From: Novosphingobium sp. G106
GTDB lineage: Bacteria; Pseudomonadota; Alphaproteobacteria; Sphingomonadales; Sphingomonadaceae
Length of the DNA stretch: 64,000 bases
Assembly: GCF_019075875.1 (NCBI RefSeq)
Contig: NZ_JAHOOZ010000001.1
Coordinates: 5,026,001 to 5,090,000 of the forward strand
Direction: 5' to 3'
Of this stretch, positions 26,913 to 35,909 are shown piece by piece. The notes beneath the pieces were generated by a model. The model was not told where the DNA came from, made no database searches, and saw only the letters and a list, made by a program, of their open reading frames with translations. Made by a program: the position numbers and the translations under genes. How positions within the stretch are numbered: position 1 is the stretch's first letter; each line of letters opens with the position of its first letter.

Positions 26913-27518
26913 CTAGATCTGATCGAACAGCGACGGCATGTCATTGATCTTGGAAGAGAAGTCGGCGCTGCTGTTACGGAACTGTTCGCTCCAGCCGCGC
27001 GCCTCGCGCTCTTCGGGGCTCATGTCGTCGTACTGCGCGGCGAGCTGGGTACTGAAACTGGCGATCGAGCTGGCGTCTAGGCCCTTGCTCATCGCGCTGA
27101 GGAAGCTGGTCTGGGTGTCCTCTTTCAGCGCCTGCTTGGCGGCGCGGCTCTCGGCGGCGCTGAAGCTGCCGTCCTTGTTGAGCGCCATCAGCGCGAGCGC
27201 CCGGCCCGAAAGCTGGCTGAGATCGGCCGAGCCCTTGGCCGTGCCCGCGGCGTACTGGGCGTCGAGAGTGGCGCGCGTCTCGGTCAGGACGACGCTGGCA
27301 TCCTTTGCATTGTCGGCCTTGGCGGCGGCTGCGGCGAGCGCGGCCTGCGAGATGTTGACCTGCGTGCCCGAGGACGAGCTGGCGGCCGCCTTGGTCTCGG
27401 CATCCTTGGCGAGTTTTTCGAGCGCCGCCTGGACCGCGGCGCTGGCATCGGTCTGGCTGGTACTGGACGTGGTGCCGTAGCCGTAGCTCGACATGATCGA
27501 GGTAAGCGACACGTTCAT
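26913..27518 (-). CDS. Alanine/serine-rich hypothetical protein with one EF-hand-like loop
   Basis: A 201-residue protein beginning MNVSLTSIMSSYGYGTTSST without a signal peptide. The first half is Ala/Ser/Thr/Lys-rich and helical. At ~133-145 LNKDGSFSAAE fits an EF-hand Ca2+ loop (N-K-D-G-S-F-S...E), and a helix with DMSPEEREARGW follows. This resembles the flagellum- or cell-surface-associated hypothetical proteins of sphingomonads, but no function is assigned. Upstream (27519-27705) is non-coding. Confidence 0.55.
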   Translation of the reverse strand: MNVSLTSIMSSYGYGTTSSTSQTDASAAVQAALEKLAKDAETKAAASSSSGTQVNISQAALAAAAAKADNAKDASVVLTETRATLDAQYAAGTAKGSADLSQLSGRALALMALNKDGSFSAAESRAAKQALKEDTQTSFLSAMSKGLDASSIASFSTQLAAQYDDMSPEEREARGWSEQFRNSSADFSSKINDMPSLFDQI

Positions 27519-27705
27519 GACTTCGTCTCCGCCGCCAGGATCGGCGACCTGTCCGTGCCGGGTAAACGAGCATGGTTAACGAAGCGTTTGCGGGCAGCCC
27601 CGGCAATGCCCGAAAGCGGCGCGGACAAAGGGTTTTCCTACTCGGCCACGCTTTGCCAACGTCTGCGTGGCCGCTGGATTCGGACCTCGTTGCGAAAGGA
27701 AAAAT

Positions 27706-28473
27706 ATGGAACATTTAATGAACAAAAAGCTGATATTCGATGCAGTGCGCGATCTGCTCGGACGCGGCTTCACGCAGGCGGAAGTCGATCTTCTCGATGC
27801 CGCCATCGACCGGGCAGGCAAGACGGCACAACCGCGCCTCGGTGCTCTGTCCGAGCGGTTCGAGAGCGGCGGCCGCGGGCCGGGCGTGGTGTCGAGCGGG
27901 AAAGGCGATCCCGGCGGCGTGTCCTACGGCATCTGGCAGCTGTCGAGCCGGGCCGGCACCGCCGCGGCCTTCGTCGCGGCCGAAGGTGGGCGGTGGCGGG
28001 CCGAGTTTGCGGGCACAGCGCCGGGCTCGCCAGCCTTCTCCACCGCTTGGCGCGCCATCGCCGAGCGTGAGCCGGAGGCCTTCGCCGAGGCCCAGCATGC
28101 CTTCATCGAGCGTACGCACTATCGCCCGGCGGTGGCCGCGGTCCGCCAGCGCACGGGGCTCGATCTCGATAGGCGGCATCCGGCGGTTCGCGATGCGAGT
28201 TGGTCGGTCGCAGTCCAGCACGGCGGCGCGGCGGGCATCCTGGCCGATGCGGTGACGAGCACCGATGCCTCGGGGCAGCGCGCCGATCGCGGTTACGACC
28301 GGGCTCTGGTCGAGGCGATCTATGCGTCGCGGACTGCCTATGTCCTGCGCGTTGCCGCCCGGGCGGGGTTGGACTCGGCGCAGGGCCGCGTGCTGCAGTC
28401 GGTCGCGTGCAGCCGCTATCCGGTCGAACTCGCCGCGGCGCTGGCGATGTTCGATGCGCCGACCGCTGCGTAA
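27706..28473 (+). CDS. Phage-type (VgrG-related) predicted peptidoglycan hydrolase-like protein
   Basis: A 255-residue protein starting at ATG 27706 behind AAAGGA. An N-terminal helical segment (~7-40, LIFDAVRDLLGRGFTQAEV) precedes a lysozyme-like domain: LSERFESGGRGPG (E50, E53), SSGKGDPGGVSYGIWQLS (D68) and later QHGGAAGILADAV. The Glu followed by SYGxWQ is the arrangement seen in chitosanase-like murein hydrolases found in phage and VgrG-related proteins (recalled). No signal peptide, holin or prophage gene is near, so delivery is unexplained. Confidence 0.55.
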   Translation: MEHLMNKKLIFDAVRDLLGRGFTQAEVDLLDAAIDRAGKTAQPRLGALSERFESGGRGPGVVSSGKGDPGGVSYGIWQLSSRAGTAAAFVAAEGGRWRAEFAGTAPGSPAFSTAWRAIAEREPEAFAEAQHAFIERTHYRPAVAAVRQRTGLDLDRRHPAVRDASWSVAVQHGGAAGILADAVTSTDASGQRADRGYDRALVEAIYASRTAYVLRVAARAGLDSAQGRVLQSVACSRYPVELAAALAMFDAPTAA

Positions 28474-28540
28474 CGCCGCGTATTGCCAGGGAGCGCGGCG
28501 GCGATAGTCTGCGCTCGGGAACCATACAGGGAGCAGAACG

Positions 28541-28795
28541 ATGAGAGACCCCCGTGCATTCGTCCAGACCATGATCGCCCTGGCTTCGGCTTCGCTCGGC
28601 CTCGTCGCCGCGCTGGCCTGGAACGAGGCGATCAAGGCGACGCTGGCCAGGCTCGGGCTCGGGGACGATCTCGCCGGGCTCTATACCTATGCCATCCTGG
28701 CGACGGTGATCGCGGTGGTCGTGCTGTCGCTGCTGGGCAAGGCGGCGGCGAAACTCGGCGGCGAGGCAACCTTCGAGCGCGAGGCCGAGGGTTGA
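28541..28795 (+). CDS. DUF5654-like small membrane protein
   Basis: An 84-residue protein with two transmembrane helices (~8-28 and ~46-68) and a short charged C terminus. The pattern FVQTMIALASASLGLVAALAWNEAIK...YAILATVIAVVVL matches DUF5654, a family of small bitopic proteins of unknown function. GGGAGCAG precedes the ATG. Its TGA overlaps the ATG of the M19 dipeptidase gene by one base, so they are cotranscribed. Confidence 0.65.
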   Translation: MRDPRAFVQTMIALASASLGLVAALAWNEAIKATLARLGLGDDLAGLYTYAILATVIAVVVLSLLGKAAAKLGGEATFEREAEG

Positions 28796-30051
28796 TGCGC
28801 ATAGCAGCGTTCCTGGCCGGCACGGTGCTGCTGGCCTCGCCGGTATTCGCAGCACCAAGCCCTGAACAGGTAGTGGAAGCCGCGCTGCGCGCCGCGCCGG
28901 TCTGGGACGGGCACAACGACGTCCCCGAACAACTGCGCGACCGGCGCAAGGACGTGATCGCGGATTTCGACTTCCGCGACACGACCAACACCGCCGATCC
29001 GGCCAAGGGCGACGGCGCGATGCAGACCGACCTCGCGCGGCTGCGCAAGGGCCGCGTCGGCGCGCAGTTCTGGTCTGTCTTCGTCTCGGCGAGTCTGCCC
29101 GAGCCGCAGGCGGTCCAGGCGACGCTCGAGCAGATCGACGTGATGAAAAGGCTGATCGCGCGTTATCCGCAGGACATGGTGTTCTGCACCACCGCGGCCG
29201 AGGTCGAGAAGGCGATGAAGTCGGGCAGGATCGCGTCGCTGCTGGGCATGGAAGGCGGCCATTCGATCGGCGGTTCGCTGGGTGTGCTGCGCCAGATGTA
29301 CGCGCTCGGCGCGCGCTACATGACGCTGACCCACTTCAAGAACAATGCCTGGGCCGACAGCGGCACCGATGCGCCCGCGCACAATGGCCTGACCGACTTC
29401 GGCCGTGACGTGGTGCGCGAGATGCAGCGGCTCGGCATGCTGGTCGATCTCAGCCACGTCAGCGAGGCGACGATGCGCGATGCGCTCGAAGTGGCGAAGG
29501 CGCCCGTCATGTTCAGCCACTCGGGCGCGCTGGCGGTGTCCGGGCATCCGCGCAATGTGCCCGACGCGGTGCTCGACAAGCTAAAGGCAAACGGCGGCAT
29601 CGTCATGGTCAATTTCTACCCGGCCTATGTCAGCGCTGCGCTGCGCGACTGGAGCGCGGCGCGGATGGGCGAACAGGCGCGGCAGAAAGCGCTGCATCCC
29701 GACCGTCCGGACGCAGTCACCGCGGCGATGGCGCAATGGGACGCGGAGCGGCCGAAGCCGGTGGCTACGCTCGCCGAGGTGGCAGACCACGTCGATCACA
29801 TCGTCAAGCGGGCCGGCATCGACCATGTCGGCGTGGGCGGCGACTTCGACGGGGGCTCGGTTGGGCTGCAGGGCATGCCGGACGTCTCGGCCTATCCGGC
29901 GCTGTTCACCGAACTGGCACGGCGCGGCTATTCGCAGGCGGACCTCCAGAAGATCGCCAGCGGGAACATAATGCGCGTGCTGAAGGCGGCGGAAGCCTAT
30001 GCGGCGGCGCACCGGGCAGACCCGCCGATCGAAGCGCCGACGACGTTCTAG
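28795..30051 (+). CDS. Membrane dipeptidase (peptidase family M19)
   Basis: A 418-residue exported zinc dipeptidase with signal peptide MRIAAFLAGTVLLASPVFAA. Metal ligands are visible in VWDGHNDVPEQL (H40, D42), the bridging Glu in LLGMEGGHS, the His in LVDLSHVSE and FSHSGA, and an Asp in HVGVGGDFDGG. M19 enzymes cleave dipeptides, including D-amino-acid or beta-lactam-like substrates, in the periplasm. The start overlaps the previous stop (TGATG). The TAG stop shares CTAG with the convergent DUF1810 gene. Confidence 0.93.
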   Translation: MRIAAFLAGTVLLASPVFAAPSPEQVVEAALRAAPVWDGHNDVPEQLRDRRKDVIADFDFRDTTNTADPAKGDGAMQTDLARLRKGRVGAQFWSVFVSASLPEPQAVQATLEQIDVMKRLIARYPQDMVFCTTAAEVEKAMKSGRIASLLGMEGGHSIGGSLGVLRQMYALGARYMTLTHFKNNAWADSGTDAPAHNGLTDFGRDVVREMQRLGMLVDLSHVSEATMRDALEVAKAPVMFSHSGALAVSGHPRNVPDAVLDKLKANGGIVMVNFYPAYVSAALRDWSAARMGEQARQKALHPDRPDAVTAAMAQWDAERPKPVATLAEVADHVDHIVKRAGIDHVGVGGDFDGGSVGLQGMPDVSAYPALFTELARRGYSQADLQKIASGNIMRVLKAAEAYAAAHRADPPIEAPTTF

Positions 30052-30458
30052 AGCCGGGCGATCGTCTCCGGATCACGCTCGCCGGCGCAGAAGGCGTCGA
30101 GCGTTTGCGCGAAATGGGGAGCGCCGCCGGTTGCTTCGAACAGTGTCATCGAACTGCGCAGCTTGAGTGCGTCGACCGGGCCGAGGATCGCCTCGGCGGT
30201 CCTGCGCCCGGACCAGCCGAGCAGAGCATCGGTGCAGTCGGCCAGCCGCGGTCCGAGCAGGCTATGGGCGATGTAGGCCTCGGCTTCGGCGCGATCGGCG
30301 ATCGCGTAGCGCTGCGCCATGGCGCTGTGGCCGAGGCCGGCGATCTGGGGGAATATGAACCACATCCAGTGGCTACGCTTGTCCCCGGCGCGCAACTCGG
30401 CGAGAGCGCGGGGATACACTTGCTCCTGTGCGGCGACGAACCGTTCGAGTGGGTCCAT
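30048..30458 (-). CDS. DUF1810 family protein
   Basis: A 136-residue cytosolic protein beginning MDPLERFVAAQEQVYPRAL. RSHWMWFIFPQIAGLG and YAIADRAEAEAYIAHSLLGPRL are the defining DUF1810 segments. The family is widespread, with an annotation of calpastatin-like that has no solid support; function is unknown. A longer frame upstream is rejected because similarity begins at this Met. Convergent with the dipeptidase gene and sharing its CTAG stop. Confidence 0.88.
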   Translation of the reverse strand: MDPLERFVAAQEQVYPRALAELRAGDKRSHWMWFIFPQIAGLGHSAMAQRYAIADRAEAEAYIAHSLLGPRLADCTDALLGWSGRRTAEAILGPVDALKLRSSMTLFEATGGAPHFAQTLDAFCAGERDPETIARL

Positions 30459-30487
30459 CGCCGATACTTTCCTCAGCCCTGGCCAGC

Positions 30488-30700
30488 CTAGCCCTGGTTC
30501 GTGACCGGCGGCGCCTGGTTGGTGATGCCGTCGCCGGCACGGTCCTGCGGGGCGTTGTAGGCACCGGTCATCCAGATCGCCGACATTGCGACGATCGCCA
30601 GAACTAGGCTGATCAGCAGGACATATCGCACGATATGCGGCGTGCTCGCGCCGCGGGCCTCGTCGGTGTGGATGTGCACCTCGTCGCCAATGCGTTCCAT
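30488..30700 (-). CDS. Small single-helix membrane protein
   Basis: A 70-residue protein: a charged N terminus (MERIGDEVHIHTDEARG), one transmembrane helix at ~25-47 and a polar tail (QDRAGDGITNQAPPVTNQG) with N..QAPP repeats. The His/Asp/Glu-rich N terminus would be cytoplasmic. The family is not named, though similar short proteins occur in sphingomonads. It starts 86 bp from the dapD stop on the same strand. Confidence 0.6.
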   Translation of the reverse strand: MERIGDEVHIHTDEARGASTPHIVRYVLLISLVLAIVAMSAIWMTGAYNAPQDRAGDGITNQAPPVTNQG

Positions 30701-30786
30701 GTCTGGTCTCCTCGCATCCTCTCCCGAAAAGCCGGGATTCTAGAACGCAGAAGCGCAGAGCAAGGTTCCGGGACGAGGGATCTGCC

Positions 30787-31623
30787 TCAGTCGCGCAGCA
30801 GTTCGTTGATCCCGGTCTTGGACCGCGTCTGCGCATCCACCGTCTTAACGATAACCGCGCAATAAAGCGAGGGGCCAGGCGTACCGTCGGGCAGCGGCTT
30901 GCCGGGGAGCGAGCCGGGGACGACGACCGAATAGGGCGGCACCTTGCCGATGTGGATCTCGCCGGTGGCGCGGTCGACGATCTTGGTCGAGGAGCCGAGG
31001 AACACGCCCATCGAGATCACCGCACCCGCGCCGACGATGACGCCCTCGGCCACTTCCGAACGCGCGCCGATGAAAGCGCCGTCCTCGATCACCACCGGGT
31101 TCGCCTGGAGCGGTTCGAGCACGCCGCCGATGCCGGCGCCGCCCGAAATGTGCACGCCCTTGCCGATCTGTGCGCAGGAGCCGACCGTGGCCCAGGTATC
31201 GACCATCGTGCCCTCATCGACATAGGCGCCGATGTTGACGAAGCTGGGCATCAGCACCACGCCCTTGGCGATATGCGCGCCGCGGCGGGCGACGGCACCG
31301 GGAACCACGCGGAAGCCGGCTTCCTTGAAGCGGTCCTCGCCCCAGCCTTCGAACTTCAGCGGCACCTTGTCGAAGGCGTCGACGCCCGCGGCGCCGTAGG
31401 GGATCGGGCCGTTGTCGTTGAGGCGGAACGAGAGCAGCACGGCCTTCTTGAGCCACTGATTGACCTTCCAGCCGCCTTGGCCGTCCGGCTCGGCGACGCG
31501 CGCCGCGCCCGAATCGAGCAGGGATAGCGCGTCGTCGACAACCTTGCGGACGTCGCTGCTGGCGGGCGTGACGGTGTCGCGCGCTTCCCAGGCGGCTTCG
31601 ATCGCGGTTTCGAGTTCGGACAT
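30787..31623 (-). CDS. dapD: 2,3,4,5-tetrahydropyridine-2,6-dicarboxylate N-succinyltransferase
   Basis: A 278-residue succinyltransferase of the lysine/meso-diaminopimelate pathway. It uses succinyl-CoA and tetrahydrodipicolinate. The left-handed beta-helix hexapeptide repeats are visible across ~100-210 ([48 protein letters not shown]). The conserved N-terminal helical domain and C-terminal [16 protein letters not shown] are intact. It supplies precursors for the cell wall and lysine. Length is normal. Confidence 0.97.
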   Translation of the reverse strand: MSELETAIEAAWEARDTVTPASSDVRKVVDDALSLLDSGAARVAEPDGQGGWKVNQWLKKAVLLSFRLNDNGPIPYGAAGVDAFDKVPLKFEGWGEDRFKEAGFRVVPGAVARRGAHIAKGVVLMPSFVNIGAYVDEGTMVDTWATVGSCAQIGKGVHISGGAGIGGVLEPLQANPVVIEDGAFIGARSEVAEGVIVGAGAVISMGVFLGSSTKIVDRATGEIHIGKVPPYSVVVPGSLPGKPLPDGTPGPSLYCAVIVKTVDAQTRSKTGINELLRD

Positions 31624-31784
31624 GCTTGGTTCCCTTCAGGCGAATGCTTTGGGCAGGCGCCTATCGCCTGCGTGCGGCGAGGACAAGAGGCGTGAGGAAG
31701 GGCGGCCATGCCAAGGCCGCGTTAACCATATTCTGGCATTCACTATCCCGCGATGGCATAGACCGCCGCGCAGAGGGGCACGCG

Positions 31785-33452
31785 ATGATGGAGACTGGGA
31801 CGAGAGCTCTCTCGCGGCTGGGCGCCGCGGTGCTCGGCGTCTTCGTCCTGGCGATCCTGTCCGGCATCTTCCAGCCCATCTACACCGACGAGGTCGGCTG
31901 GCGCCTGCAGGAACGCGCTGGCTTCGATGGCGTCGACAAGCTGCTGACCGAGGTCTGCGGACCGAACACCCTGGCCCGCCCGCCGTTCTGGATGATGCCG
32001 GCTCGGTATTATTCGGCGCTGTTCAACGGGCTGTTCGCAGAGCCGATCTATGTCCGTCTTTCGGGCATTCTCTACGCTCTGATTTTCACGGCGACGATCC
32101 TGATGCTGATCGGGCGCGTCGCCCGGACTGCCGGCGATCGGATTTCGCTTTCGATTCTGGCGCTGGGCCTGCTCAGCCTGGGTACGATGCCCATCCTGCT
32201 TGTCTGGAGCCGACCCGAGCAGCCGATCGTGCTGGCCTTCGCCAGCGCCCTGCTGATCGCCTTTGGCGACTGGAACAAGGGCGAGCCTCCTGCGCCGAAC
32301 CTCGATACCGCCTCTCGCACCGCCTGGCTGCGTTCGCTGGCGGTCCTGCTGCTCGCCAGCGTGGCGCTGAGCTATCATGTGAAGGCTCTCTTCACGGTGC
32401 CGATCTTCCTCGCTTGCATCTATTTCGCCTCGCGCGGACGGGCGGCGCATATTCCGCGCATCGTTACCGCCCTGATCCTGGTCGCGATCACCGCCTGGGC
32501 CGCGCAATACTGGATTCATCGCCTCGAATGCCCGAATGCCCCTGAAGTGCGCGCCATGTTCGTCGGCAATAATACCGGCGCGGCGCTGGTCGGCGCGACG
32601 GGCTGGTCGCAGATATCGCCGCTGCTCGCCAAGGCGTTCGAAAACCTGAGCCTGTTCCAGTACCTCGGCATGCCCGCTCCGCGCACGGAGCCGATATCCA
32701 GTTGGCTGCCGGCTCACCGGGTCAGCCTTCATACCTCCTTCTCCTGGTTCCTGGTGCTGGTGGCTCTCTGGGGGATCGCGCTCTCGCTTTCGGCTTTCTG
32801 TCTTGCCGGAGCTCCCCGGCGTGCCTGGCGCCAGCGGAGGCTCGATGCTCGCGTCGTCTTTGCCGCGCTGCTGATCGCAGGCATCCTCGGCTGGAGTGCC
32901 TCGCAGGGCTTCCGCAATCCCTACGAGGCGATCTTCGTTGTGCCCATGGCCGTGCTGGCCGTGATCCTGGCGCTGGCGACCCGCGAAGAAGGCGTGCCGT
33001 TCGGCGGCGCCATCCAACCCTTTACCGTGGTCGTGGGGCTGCTTGGAATGGGAAGCGTGGCGATCATGGCGGCGATCTATGGTCCCGTGACCCTGCGCTC
33101 TACCGGCGAGCGGGGCTATTTGAAGGAGCAGCCGTTCTCGATCAGTGCTTTCGGTTATGCCGGTCTGCGCCGCGACATGCTGGCCGCTGCCCGCAAGTGC
33201 GGTATCGCCGATCCCGACGCAAAATATGGACTGACCCTGGACGACGTGACCTACTTCACCTTCATGAAAAGCCGTATGCCGGAACATACCAATGGCATGT
33301 TCCTGGGCGATATGCCGGTCGAGCCGATCGGCTACCTGAAGAGCGTGAAATCGGAAGGGATCGTTGCCAGCTGCAAGCGATTGCCGCCCGAGCTCCAGGC
33401 GCGCGCCAAGCGCGAGGGGCAGTTCTGCTGCATCGCCCCACCCAGTTGGTAA
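31785..33452 (+). CDS. Polytopic membrane protein of glycosyltransferase-like (GT-C) architecture
   Basis: A 555-residue protein with about nine to ten hydrophobic helices. Early TDEVGWRL sits just after the first helix, where GT-C enzymes carry an acidic DE or ED motif in the first external loop. Later loops are hydrophilic, and a ~110-residue C-terminal soluble region contains cysteines (KCGIADP, SCKRLP, FCCIAP). It may transfer a sugar from a lipid carrier; substrate is unknown. The start is MM at 31785; the region upstream reads poorly. Confidence 0.55.
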   Translation: MMETGTRALSRLGAAVLGVFVLAILSGIFQPIYTDEVGWRLQERAGFDGVDKLLTEVCGPNTLARPPFWMMPARYYSALFNGLFAEPIYVRLSGILYALIFTATILMLIGRVARTAGDRISLSILALGLLSLGTMPILLVWSRPEQPIVLAFASALLIAFGDWNKGEPPAPNLDTASRTAWLRSLAVLLLASVALSYHVKALFTVPIFLACIYFASRGRAAHIPRIVTALILVAITAWAAQYWIHRLECPNAPEVRAMFVGNNTGAALVGATGWSQISPLLAKAFENLSLFQYLGMPAPRTEPISSWLPAHRVSLHTSFSWFLVLVALWGIALSLSAFCLAGAPRRAWRQRRLDARVVFAALLIAGILGWSASQGFRNPYEAIFVVPMAVLAVILALATREEGVPFGGAIQPFTVVVGLLGMGSVAIMAAIYGPVTLRSTGERGYLKEQPFSISAFGYAGLRRDMLAAARKCGIADPDAKYGLTLDDVTYFTFMKSRMPEHTNGMFLGDMPVEPIGYLKSVKSEGIVASCKRLPPELQARAKREGQFCCIAPPSW

Positions 33453-33472
33453 CACTCGGCTGGTAGCGGCGT

Positions 33473-34132
33473 TCAGGCTTCCGGCTTGGTCAGCTCGCGG
33501 ACGAAGCCGATCAGGCCGGTCTGCCGCGCGCGGCTGAGCCGTTCGGCGGCGAGGATCTGGACGACCTTGTCGAAGCAGACGTCGATATCGTCGTTGACCA
33601 CGACATAGTCGTAGCCGTCCCAGTGGCTGATCTCGGCCTGGGCGCGGGCCATGCGGCTGGCGATCACTTCGGCGCTGTCGGTGCCGCGCGCGGTCAGGCG
33701 GCGGCGCAACTCGTCGAGGCTGGGCGGGAGCAGGAAGACGCGGACCACGTCGGTCTCGGCTTTCTGGTAGAGCTGCTGAGTGCCCTGCCAGTCGATGTCG
33801 AAGAGGAAGTCCTTGCCTTCCCTGAGCCCCGCCTTGATCTGGGCTTTCGGCGTGCCGTAGCTGTGGCCGAAGACGTGGGCCCATTCCATGAAGTGGTCGT
33901 CCTCGACCATCTGGTCGAACTGGGCCTGGGACTTGAAGATATAGTCCTTGCCGTCGACCTCGCCGGGACGTGGCGGGCGCGTGGTCACCGAAACCGACAT
34001 GCCGATCCGCTGGTCATGCTGGAGCAGCCGGCGCGAGATCGTCGTCTTGCCCGCGCCCGAGGGCGAGGAGAGGATGAACATCAGCCCGCGCCGGTGCAGC
34101 GCGTCGTCATGCGTTTCGGGTGTCTGGACCAT
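33473..34132 (-). CDS. gmk: Guanylate kinase
   Basis: A 219-residue kinase that converts GMP to GDP with ATP. The P-loop is in LSSPSGAGKTT (~21-31), the GMP-binding region includes SVTTRPPRPGEVDGKDYIF, and the lid region follows. The N-terminal ~17 residues (MVQTPETHDDALHRRGL) extend beyond the usual start, so translation may begin at the second Met (MFILSSP). The C-terminal ~30 residues are slightly long for the family. It converges on the GT-C-like gene. Confidence 0.95.
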   Translation of the reverse strand: MVQTPETHDDALHRRGLMFILSSPSGAGKTTISRRLLQHDQRIGMSVSVTTRPPRPGEVDGKDYIFKSQAQFDQMVEDDHFMEWAHVFGHSYGTPKAQIKAGLREGKDFLFDIDWQGTQQLYQKAETDVVRVFLLPPSLDELRRRLTARGTDSAEVIASRMARAQAEISHWDGYDYVVVNDDIDVCFDKVVQILAAERLSRARQTGLIGFVRELTKPEA

Positions 34133-34162
34133 GCCCGCTGATGGCGGGTGGCCGGCTCTAAA

Positions 34163-34684
34163 TCAAGTCCGCGACTTGCCGTTGTTGGCCTGTTCATCGA
34201 CCGCGCTGTCGCCCTCGACCTTGGCCTTGCTGCGCTTCTGGCTGCGATCGTAGAGCGCCTTGGCGATCAGCCCGCCGCCGATCAGCAGCGCACCGGGCAC
34301 CGAGCGCGTGGCGACGCGGGCGACCGCCGTGCCGACCAGGGTCTGCGCCATGCTGCGGCTCTTGACGATGTCGCGTGCCTTGTCGGGCGGATACTTCACC
34401 CCCAGCAAGGTCCGTTCGACCACATGGCGCAGGAGCCGGCCGCCGCCGCGCAGGGCGACATCGGCGATGATCAGGTTGGTCATCGGATTGGGGCTGAAGC
34501 CCTGGCTCTGCTTGATCGCGGTTCCGGCCTTGTCGGCGGTGTTCCGGGCGGCGGTGCCGGCCTTTTTCGCCGTGGTCTTCACCGCGCTACCGGCCTTGCC
34601 GGCGGTCTCACCGGCCTTGGCTACGGTCTGCTTGGCCGCGCCGCCGACTTTAGCTGCGCCCGCCTTGACCTTACCTGTCGCCAT
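34163..34684 (-). CDS. Lysine/alanine repeat hypothetical protein
   Basis: A 173-residue basic protein. The N-terminal ~60 residues repeat AKxG/KAGxA-type units (KAGETAGKAGSAVKTTAKKAGTAARN), like histone H1-type or Lea-like helices. A more ordered C-terminal part follows (SPNPMTNLIIADVALRGGGRLLRHVVE, SVPGALLIGGGLIAKALYDR). The basic N terminus suggests nucleic-acid or membrane binding, but function is unknown. It lies downstream of sspB on the same strand. Confidence 0.6.
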   Translation of the reverse strand: MATGKVKAGAAKVGGAAKQTVAKAGETAGKAGSAVKTTAKKAGTAARNTADKAGTAIKQSQGFSPNPMTNLIIADVALRGGGRLLRHVVERTLLGVKYPPDKARDIVKSRSMAQTLVGTAVARVATRSVPGALLIGGGLIAKALYDRSQKRSKAKVEGDSAVDEQANNGKSRT

Positions 34685-34714
34685 GACAATCCTCGCTCGG
34701 AGGCTGGTCCGCCC

Positions 34715-35218
34715 CTACTTCTTGCGGCCGAAATCGACCGAGACGACATTCGAGCCGTCGTCGGGAGGAGAAACGCGCGGGGTGCCCTCGCGTTCCGCCG
34801 AATCGTTCTCCGCATCGTCGTGCGGCTCGGGATCCATCTGGGTGCCAACCGCCTGGAATTGCAGGCCGAAATCGACTGCGGGATCGACGAAGGCGGTGAT
34901 CGCGGCGAAGGGAATCACCAGCTTGGCGGGCACCTGGTTGAAGCTCAGGCCGACCGAGAACTGGGTTTCTTCCACCGACAGTTCCCAGAACTTGTTCTGG
35001 ATGACGATCGTCATCTCGTCGGGAAACCGCTCGCGCAGATGGGCCGGGATCGACACCCCCGGCGCGCCGGTCTTGAAGGTGATGTAGAAGTGATGCGCGC
35101 CCGGAAGAGTACCGCCGGAGGCGATCACCTGCCCCAGCACGCGGCCGACCACGGCGCGCAGCGCCTCCTGGACGATCTCGTCGTAAGGGATCATGCTATC
35201 GGGCACGTCGTCGGTCAT
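34715..35218 (-). CDS. sspB: SspB family protein, ClpXP adaptor
   Basis: A 167-residue protein beginning MTDDVPDSMIPYDEIVQEALRAV. The alphaproteobacterial SspB core FYITFKTGAPGVSIPAHLRERFPDEMTIVIQNKFWELSV is present. An acidic linker and the C-terminal SVDFGRKK give the conserved ClpX-binding tail. It tethers ssrA-tagged substrates to ClpXP. The Met at 35218 is the family start. It is divergent from hisB, the gap being 82 bp. Confidence 0.92.
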   Translation of the reverse strand: MTDDVPDSMIPYDEIVQEALRAVVGRVLGQVIASGGTLPGAHHFYITFKTGAPGVSIPAHLRERFPDEMTIVIQNKFWELSVEETQFSVGLSFNQVPAKLVIPFAAITAFVDPAVDFGLQFQAVGTQMDPEPHDDAENDSAEREGTPRVSPPDDGSNVVSVDFGRKK

Positions 35219-35300
35219 CGCCGTCCAAGTGGCCTTCCCCGGGCCACGGGTCAAGGCCTTCGAGCATTGATTTGCACGCATGCGTGACTATAGGCCCCCC

Positions 35301-35909
35301 ATGCGCACCGCCCGTATCGCCCGCAAGACTCAGGAGACCGACATCGCGGTCGAGGTGAACCTCGACGGCACCGGCGCCTATCAGGTGTCCACCGGAATCG
35401 GCTTCCTCGACCACATGATCGAGCAGTTTTCGCGGCATTCGCTGATCGATATCACCTGCCAGATATCCGGCGATCTGCACGTCGACCAGCATCATACCAC
35501 CGAGGACAGCGCGATCGCCATCGGCGAGGCGATCGTCGCGGCCCTGGGCAACAAGGCGGGCATCGGCCGCTACGGCACGGCCTATTCGCCGATGGACGAG
35601 GCGCTGTGCCGCGTCGCGCTCGATATTTCGGGCCGGCCCTGGCTTGTCTGGAAAGCGGAGTTCACCCAGCCGCGCCTCGGCGAGATGGACACCGAGCTGT
35701 TCCAACACTGGTTCCACTCGATCGCGCAGGCGGTGGGCATCACGCTGCACATCGAGCTGCTCTACGGCCAGAACAACCATCACATCATCGAGGGCATCTT
35801 CAAGGGCTTCGCCCGCGCGATGCGCCAGGCGGTTGAACTCGACCCGCGCAAGGGCGAGGCGATCCCCTCGACCAAGGGACTGCTCGGCAAGGGCAGCCTG
35901 GGTGACTGA
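35301..35909 (+). CDS. hisB: Imidazoleglycerol-phosphate dehydratase
   Basis: A 202-residue dehydratase of histidine biosynthesis, converting imidazole glycerol phosphate to imidazole acetol phosphate. Mn-binding motifs are visible in [13 protein letters not shown] and VDQHHTTED, with [14 protein letters not shown] near the end. It opens the hisBHAF operon and overlaps hisH by 8 bp. The ATG at 35301 fits the family start. Confidence 0.96.
   Translation: MRTARIARKTQETDIAVEVNLDGTGAYQVSTGIGFLDHMIEQFSRHSLIDITCQISGDLHVDQHHTTEDSAIAIGEAIVAALGNKAGIGRYGTAYSPMDEALCRVALDISGRPWLVWKAEFTQPRLGEMDTELFQHWFHSIAQAVGITLHIELLYGQNNHHIIEGIFKGFARAMRQAVELDPRKGEAIPSTKGLLGKGSLGD

Noticed and set aside
27644..27672. 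8-bp inverted repeat CGGCCACG / CGTGGCCG before the murein hydrolase-like gene
   Set aside because: The loop of 13 bp and lack of flanking signals make it no more than weak dyad symmetry in GC-rich DNA.
31743..33884. 713-residue minus-strand frame opposite the GT-C-like gene and overlapping gmk
   Set aside because: It overlaps the real gmk gene in another frame and shows no recognisable protein signature.
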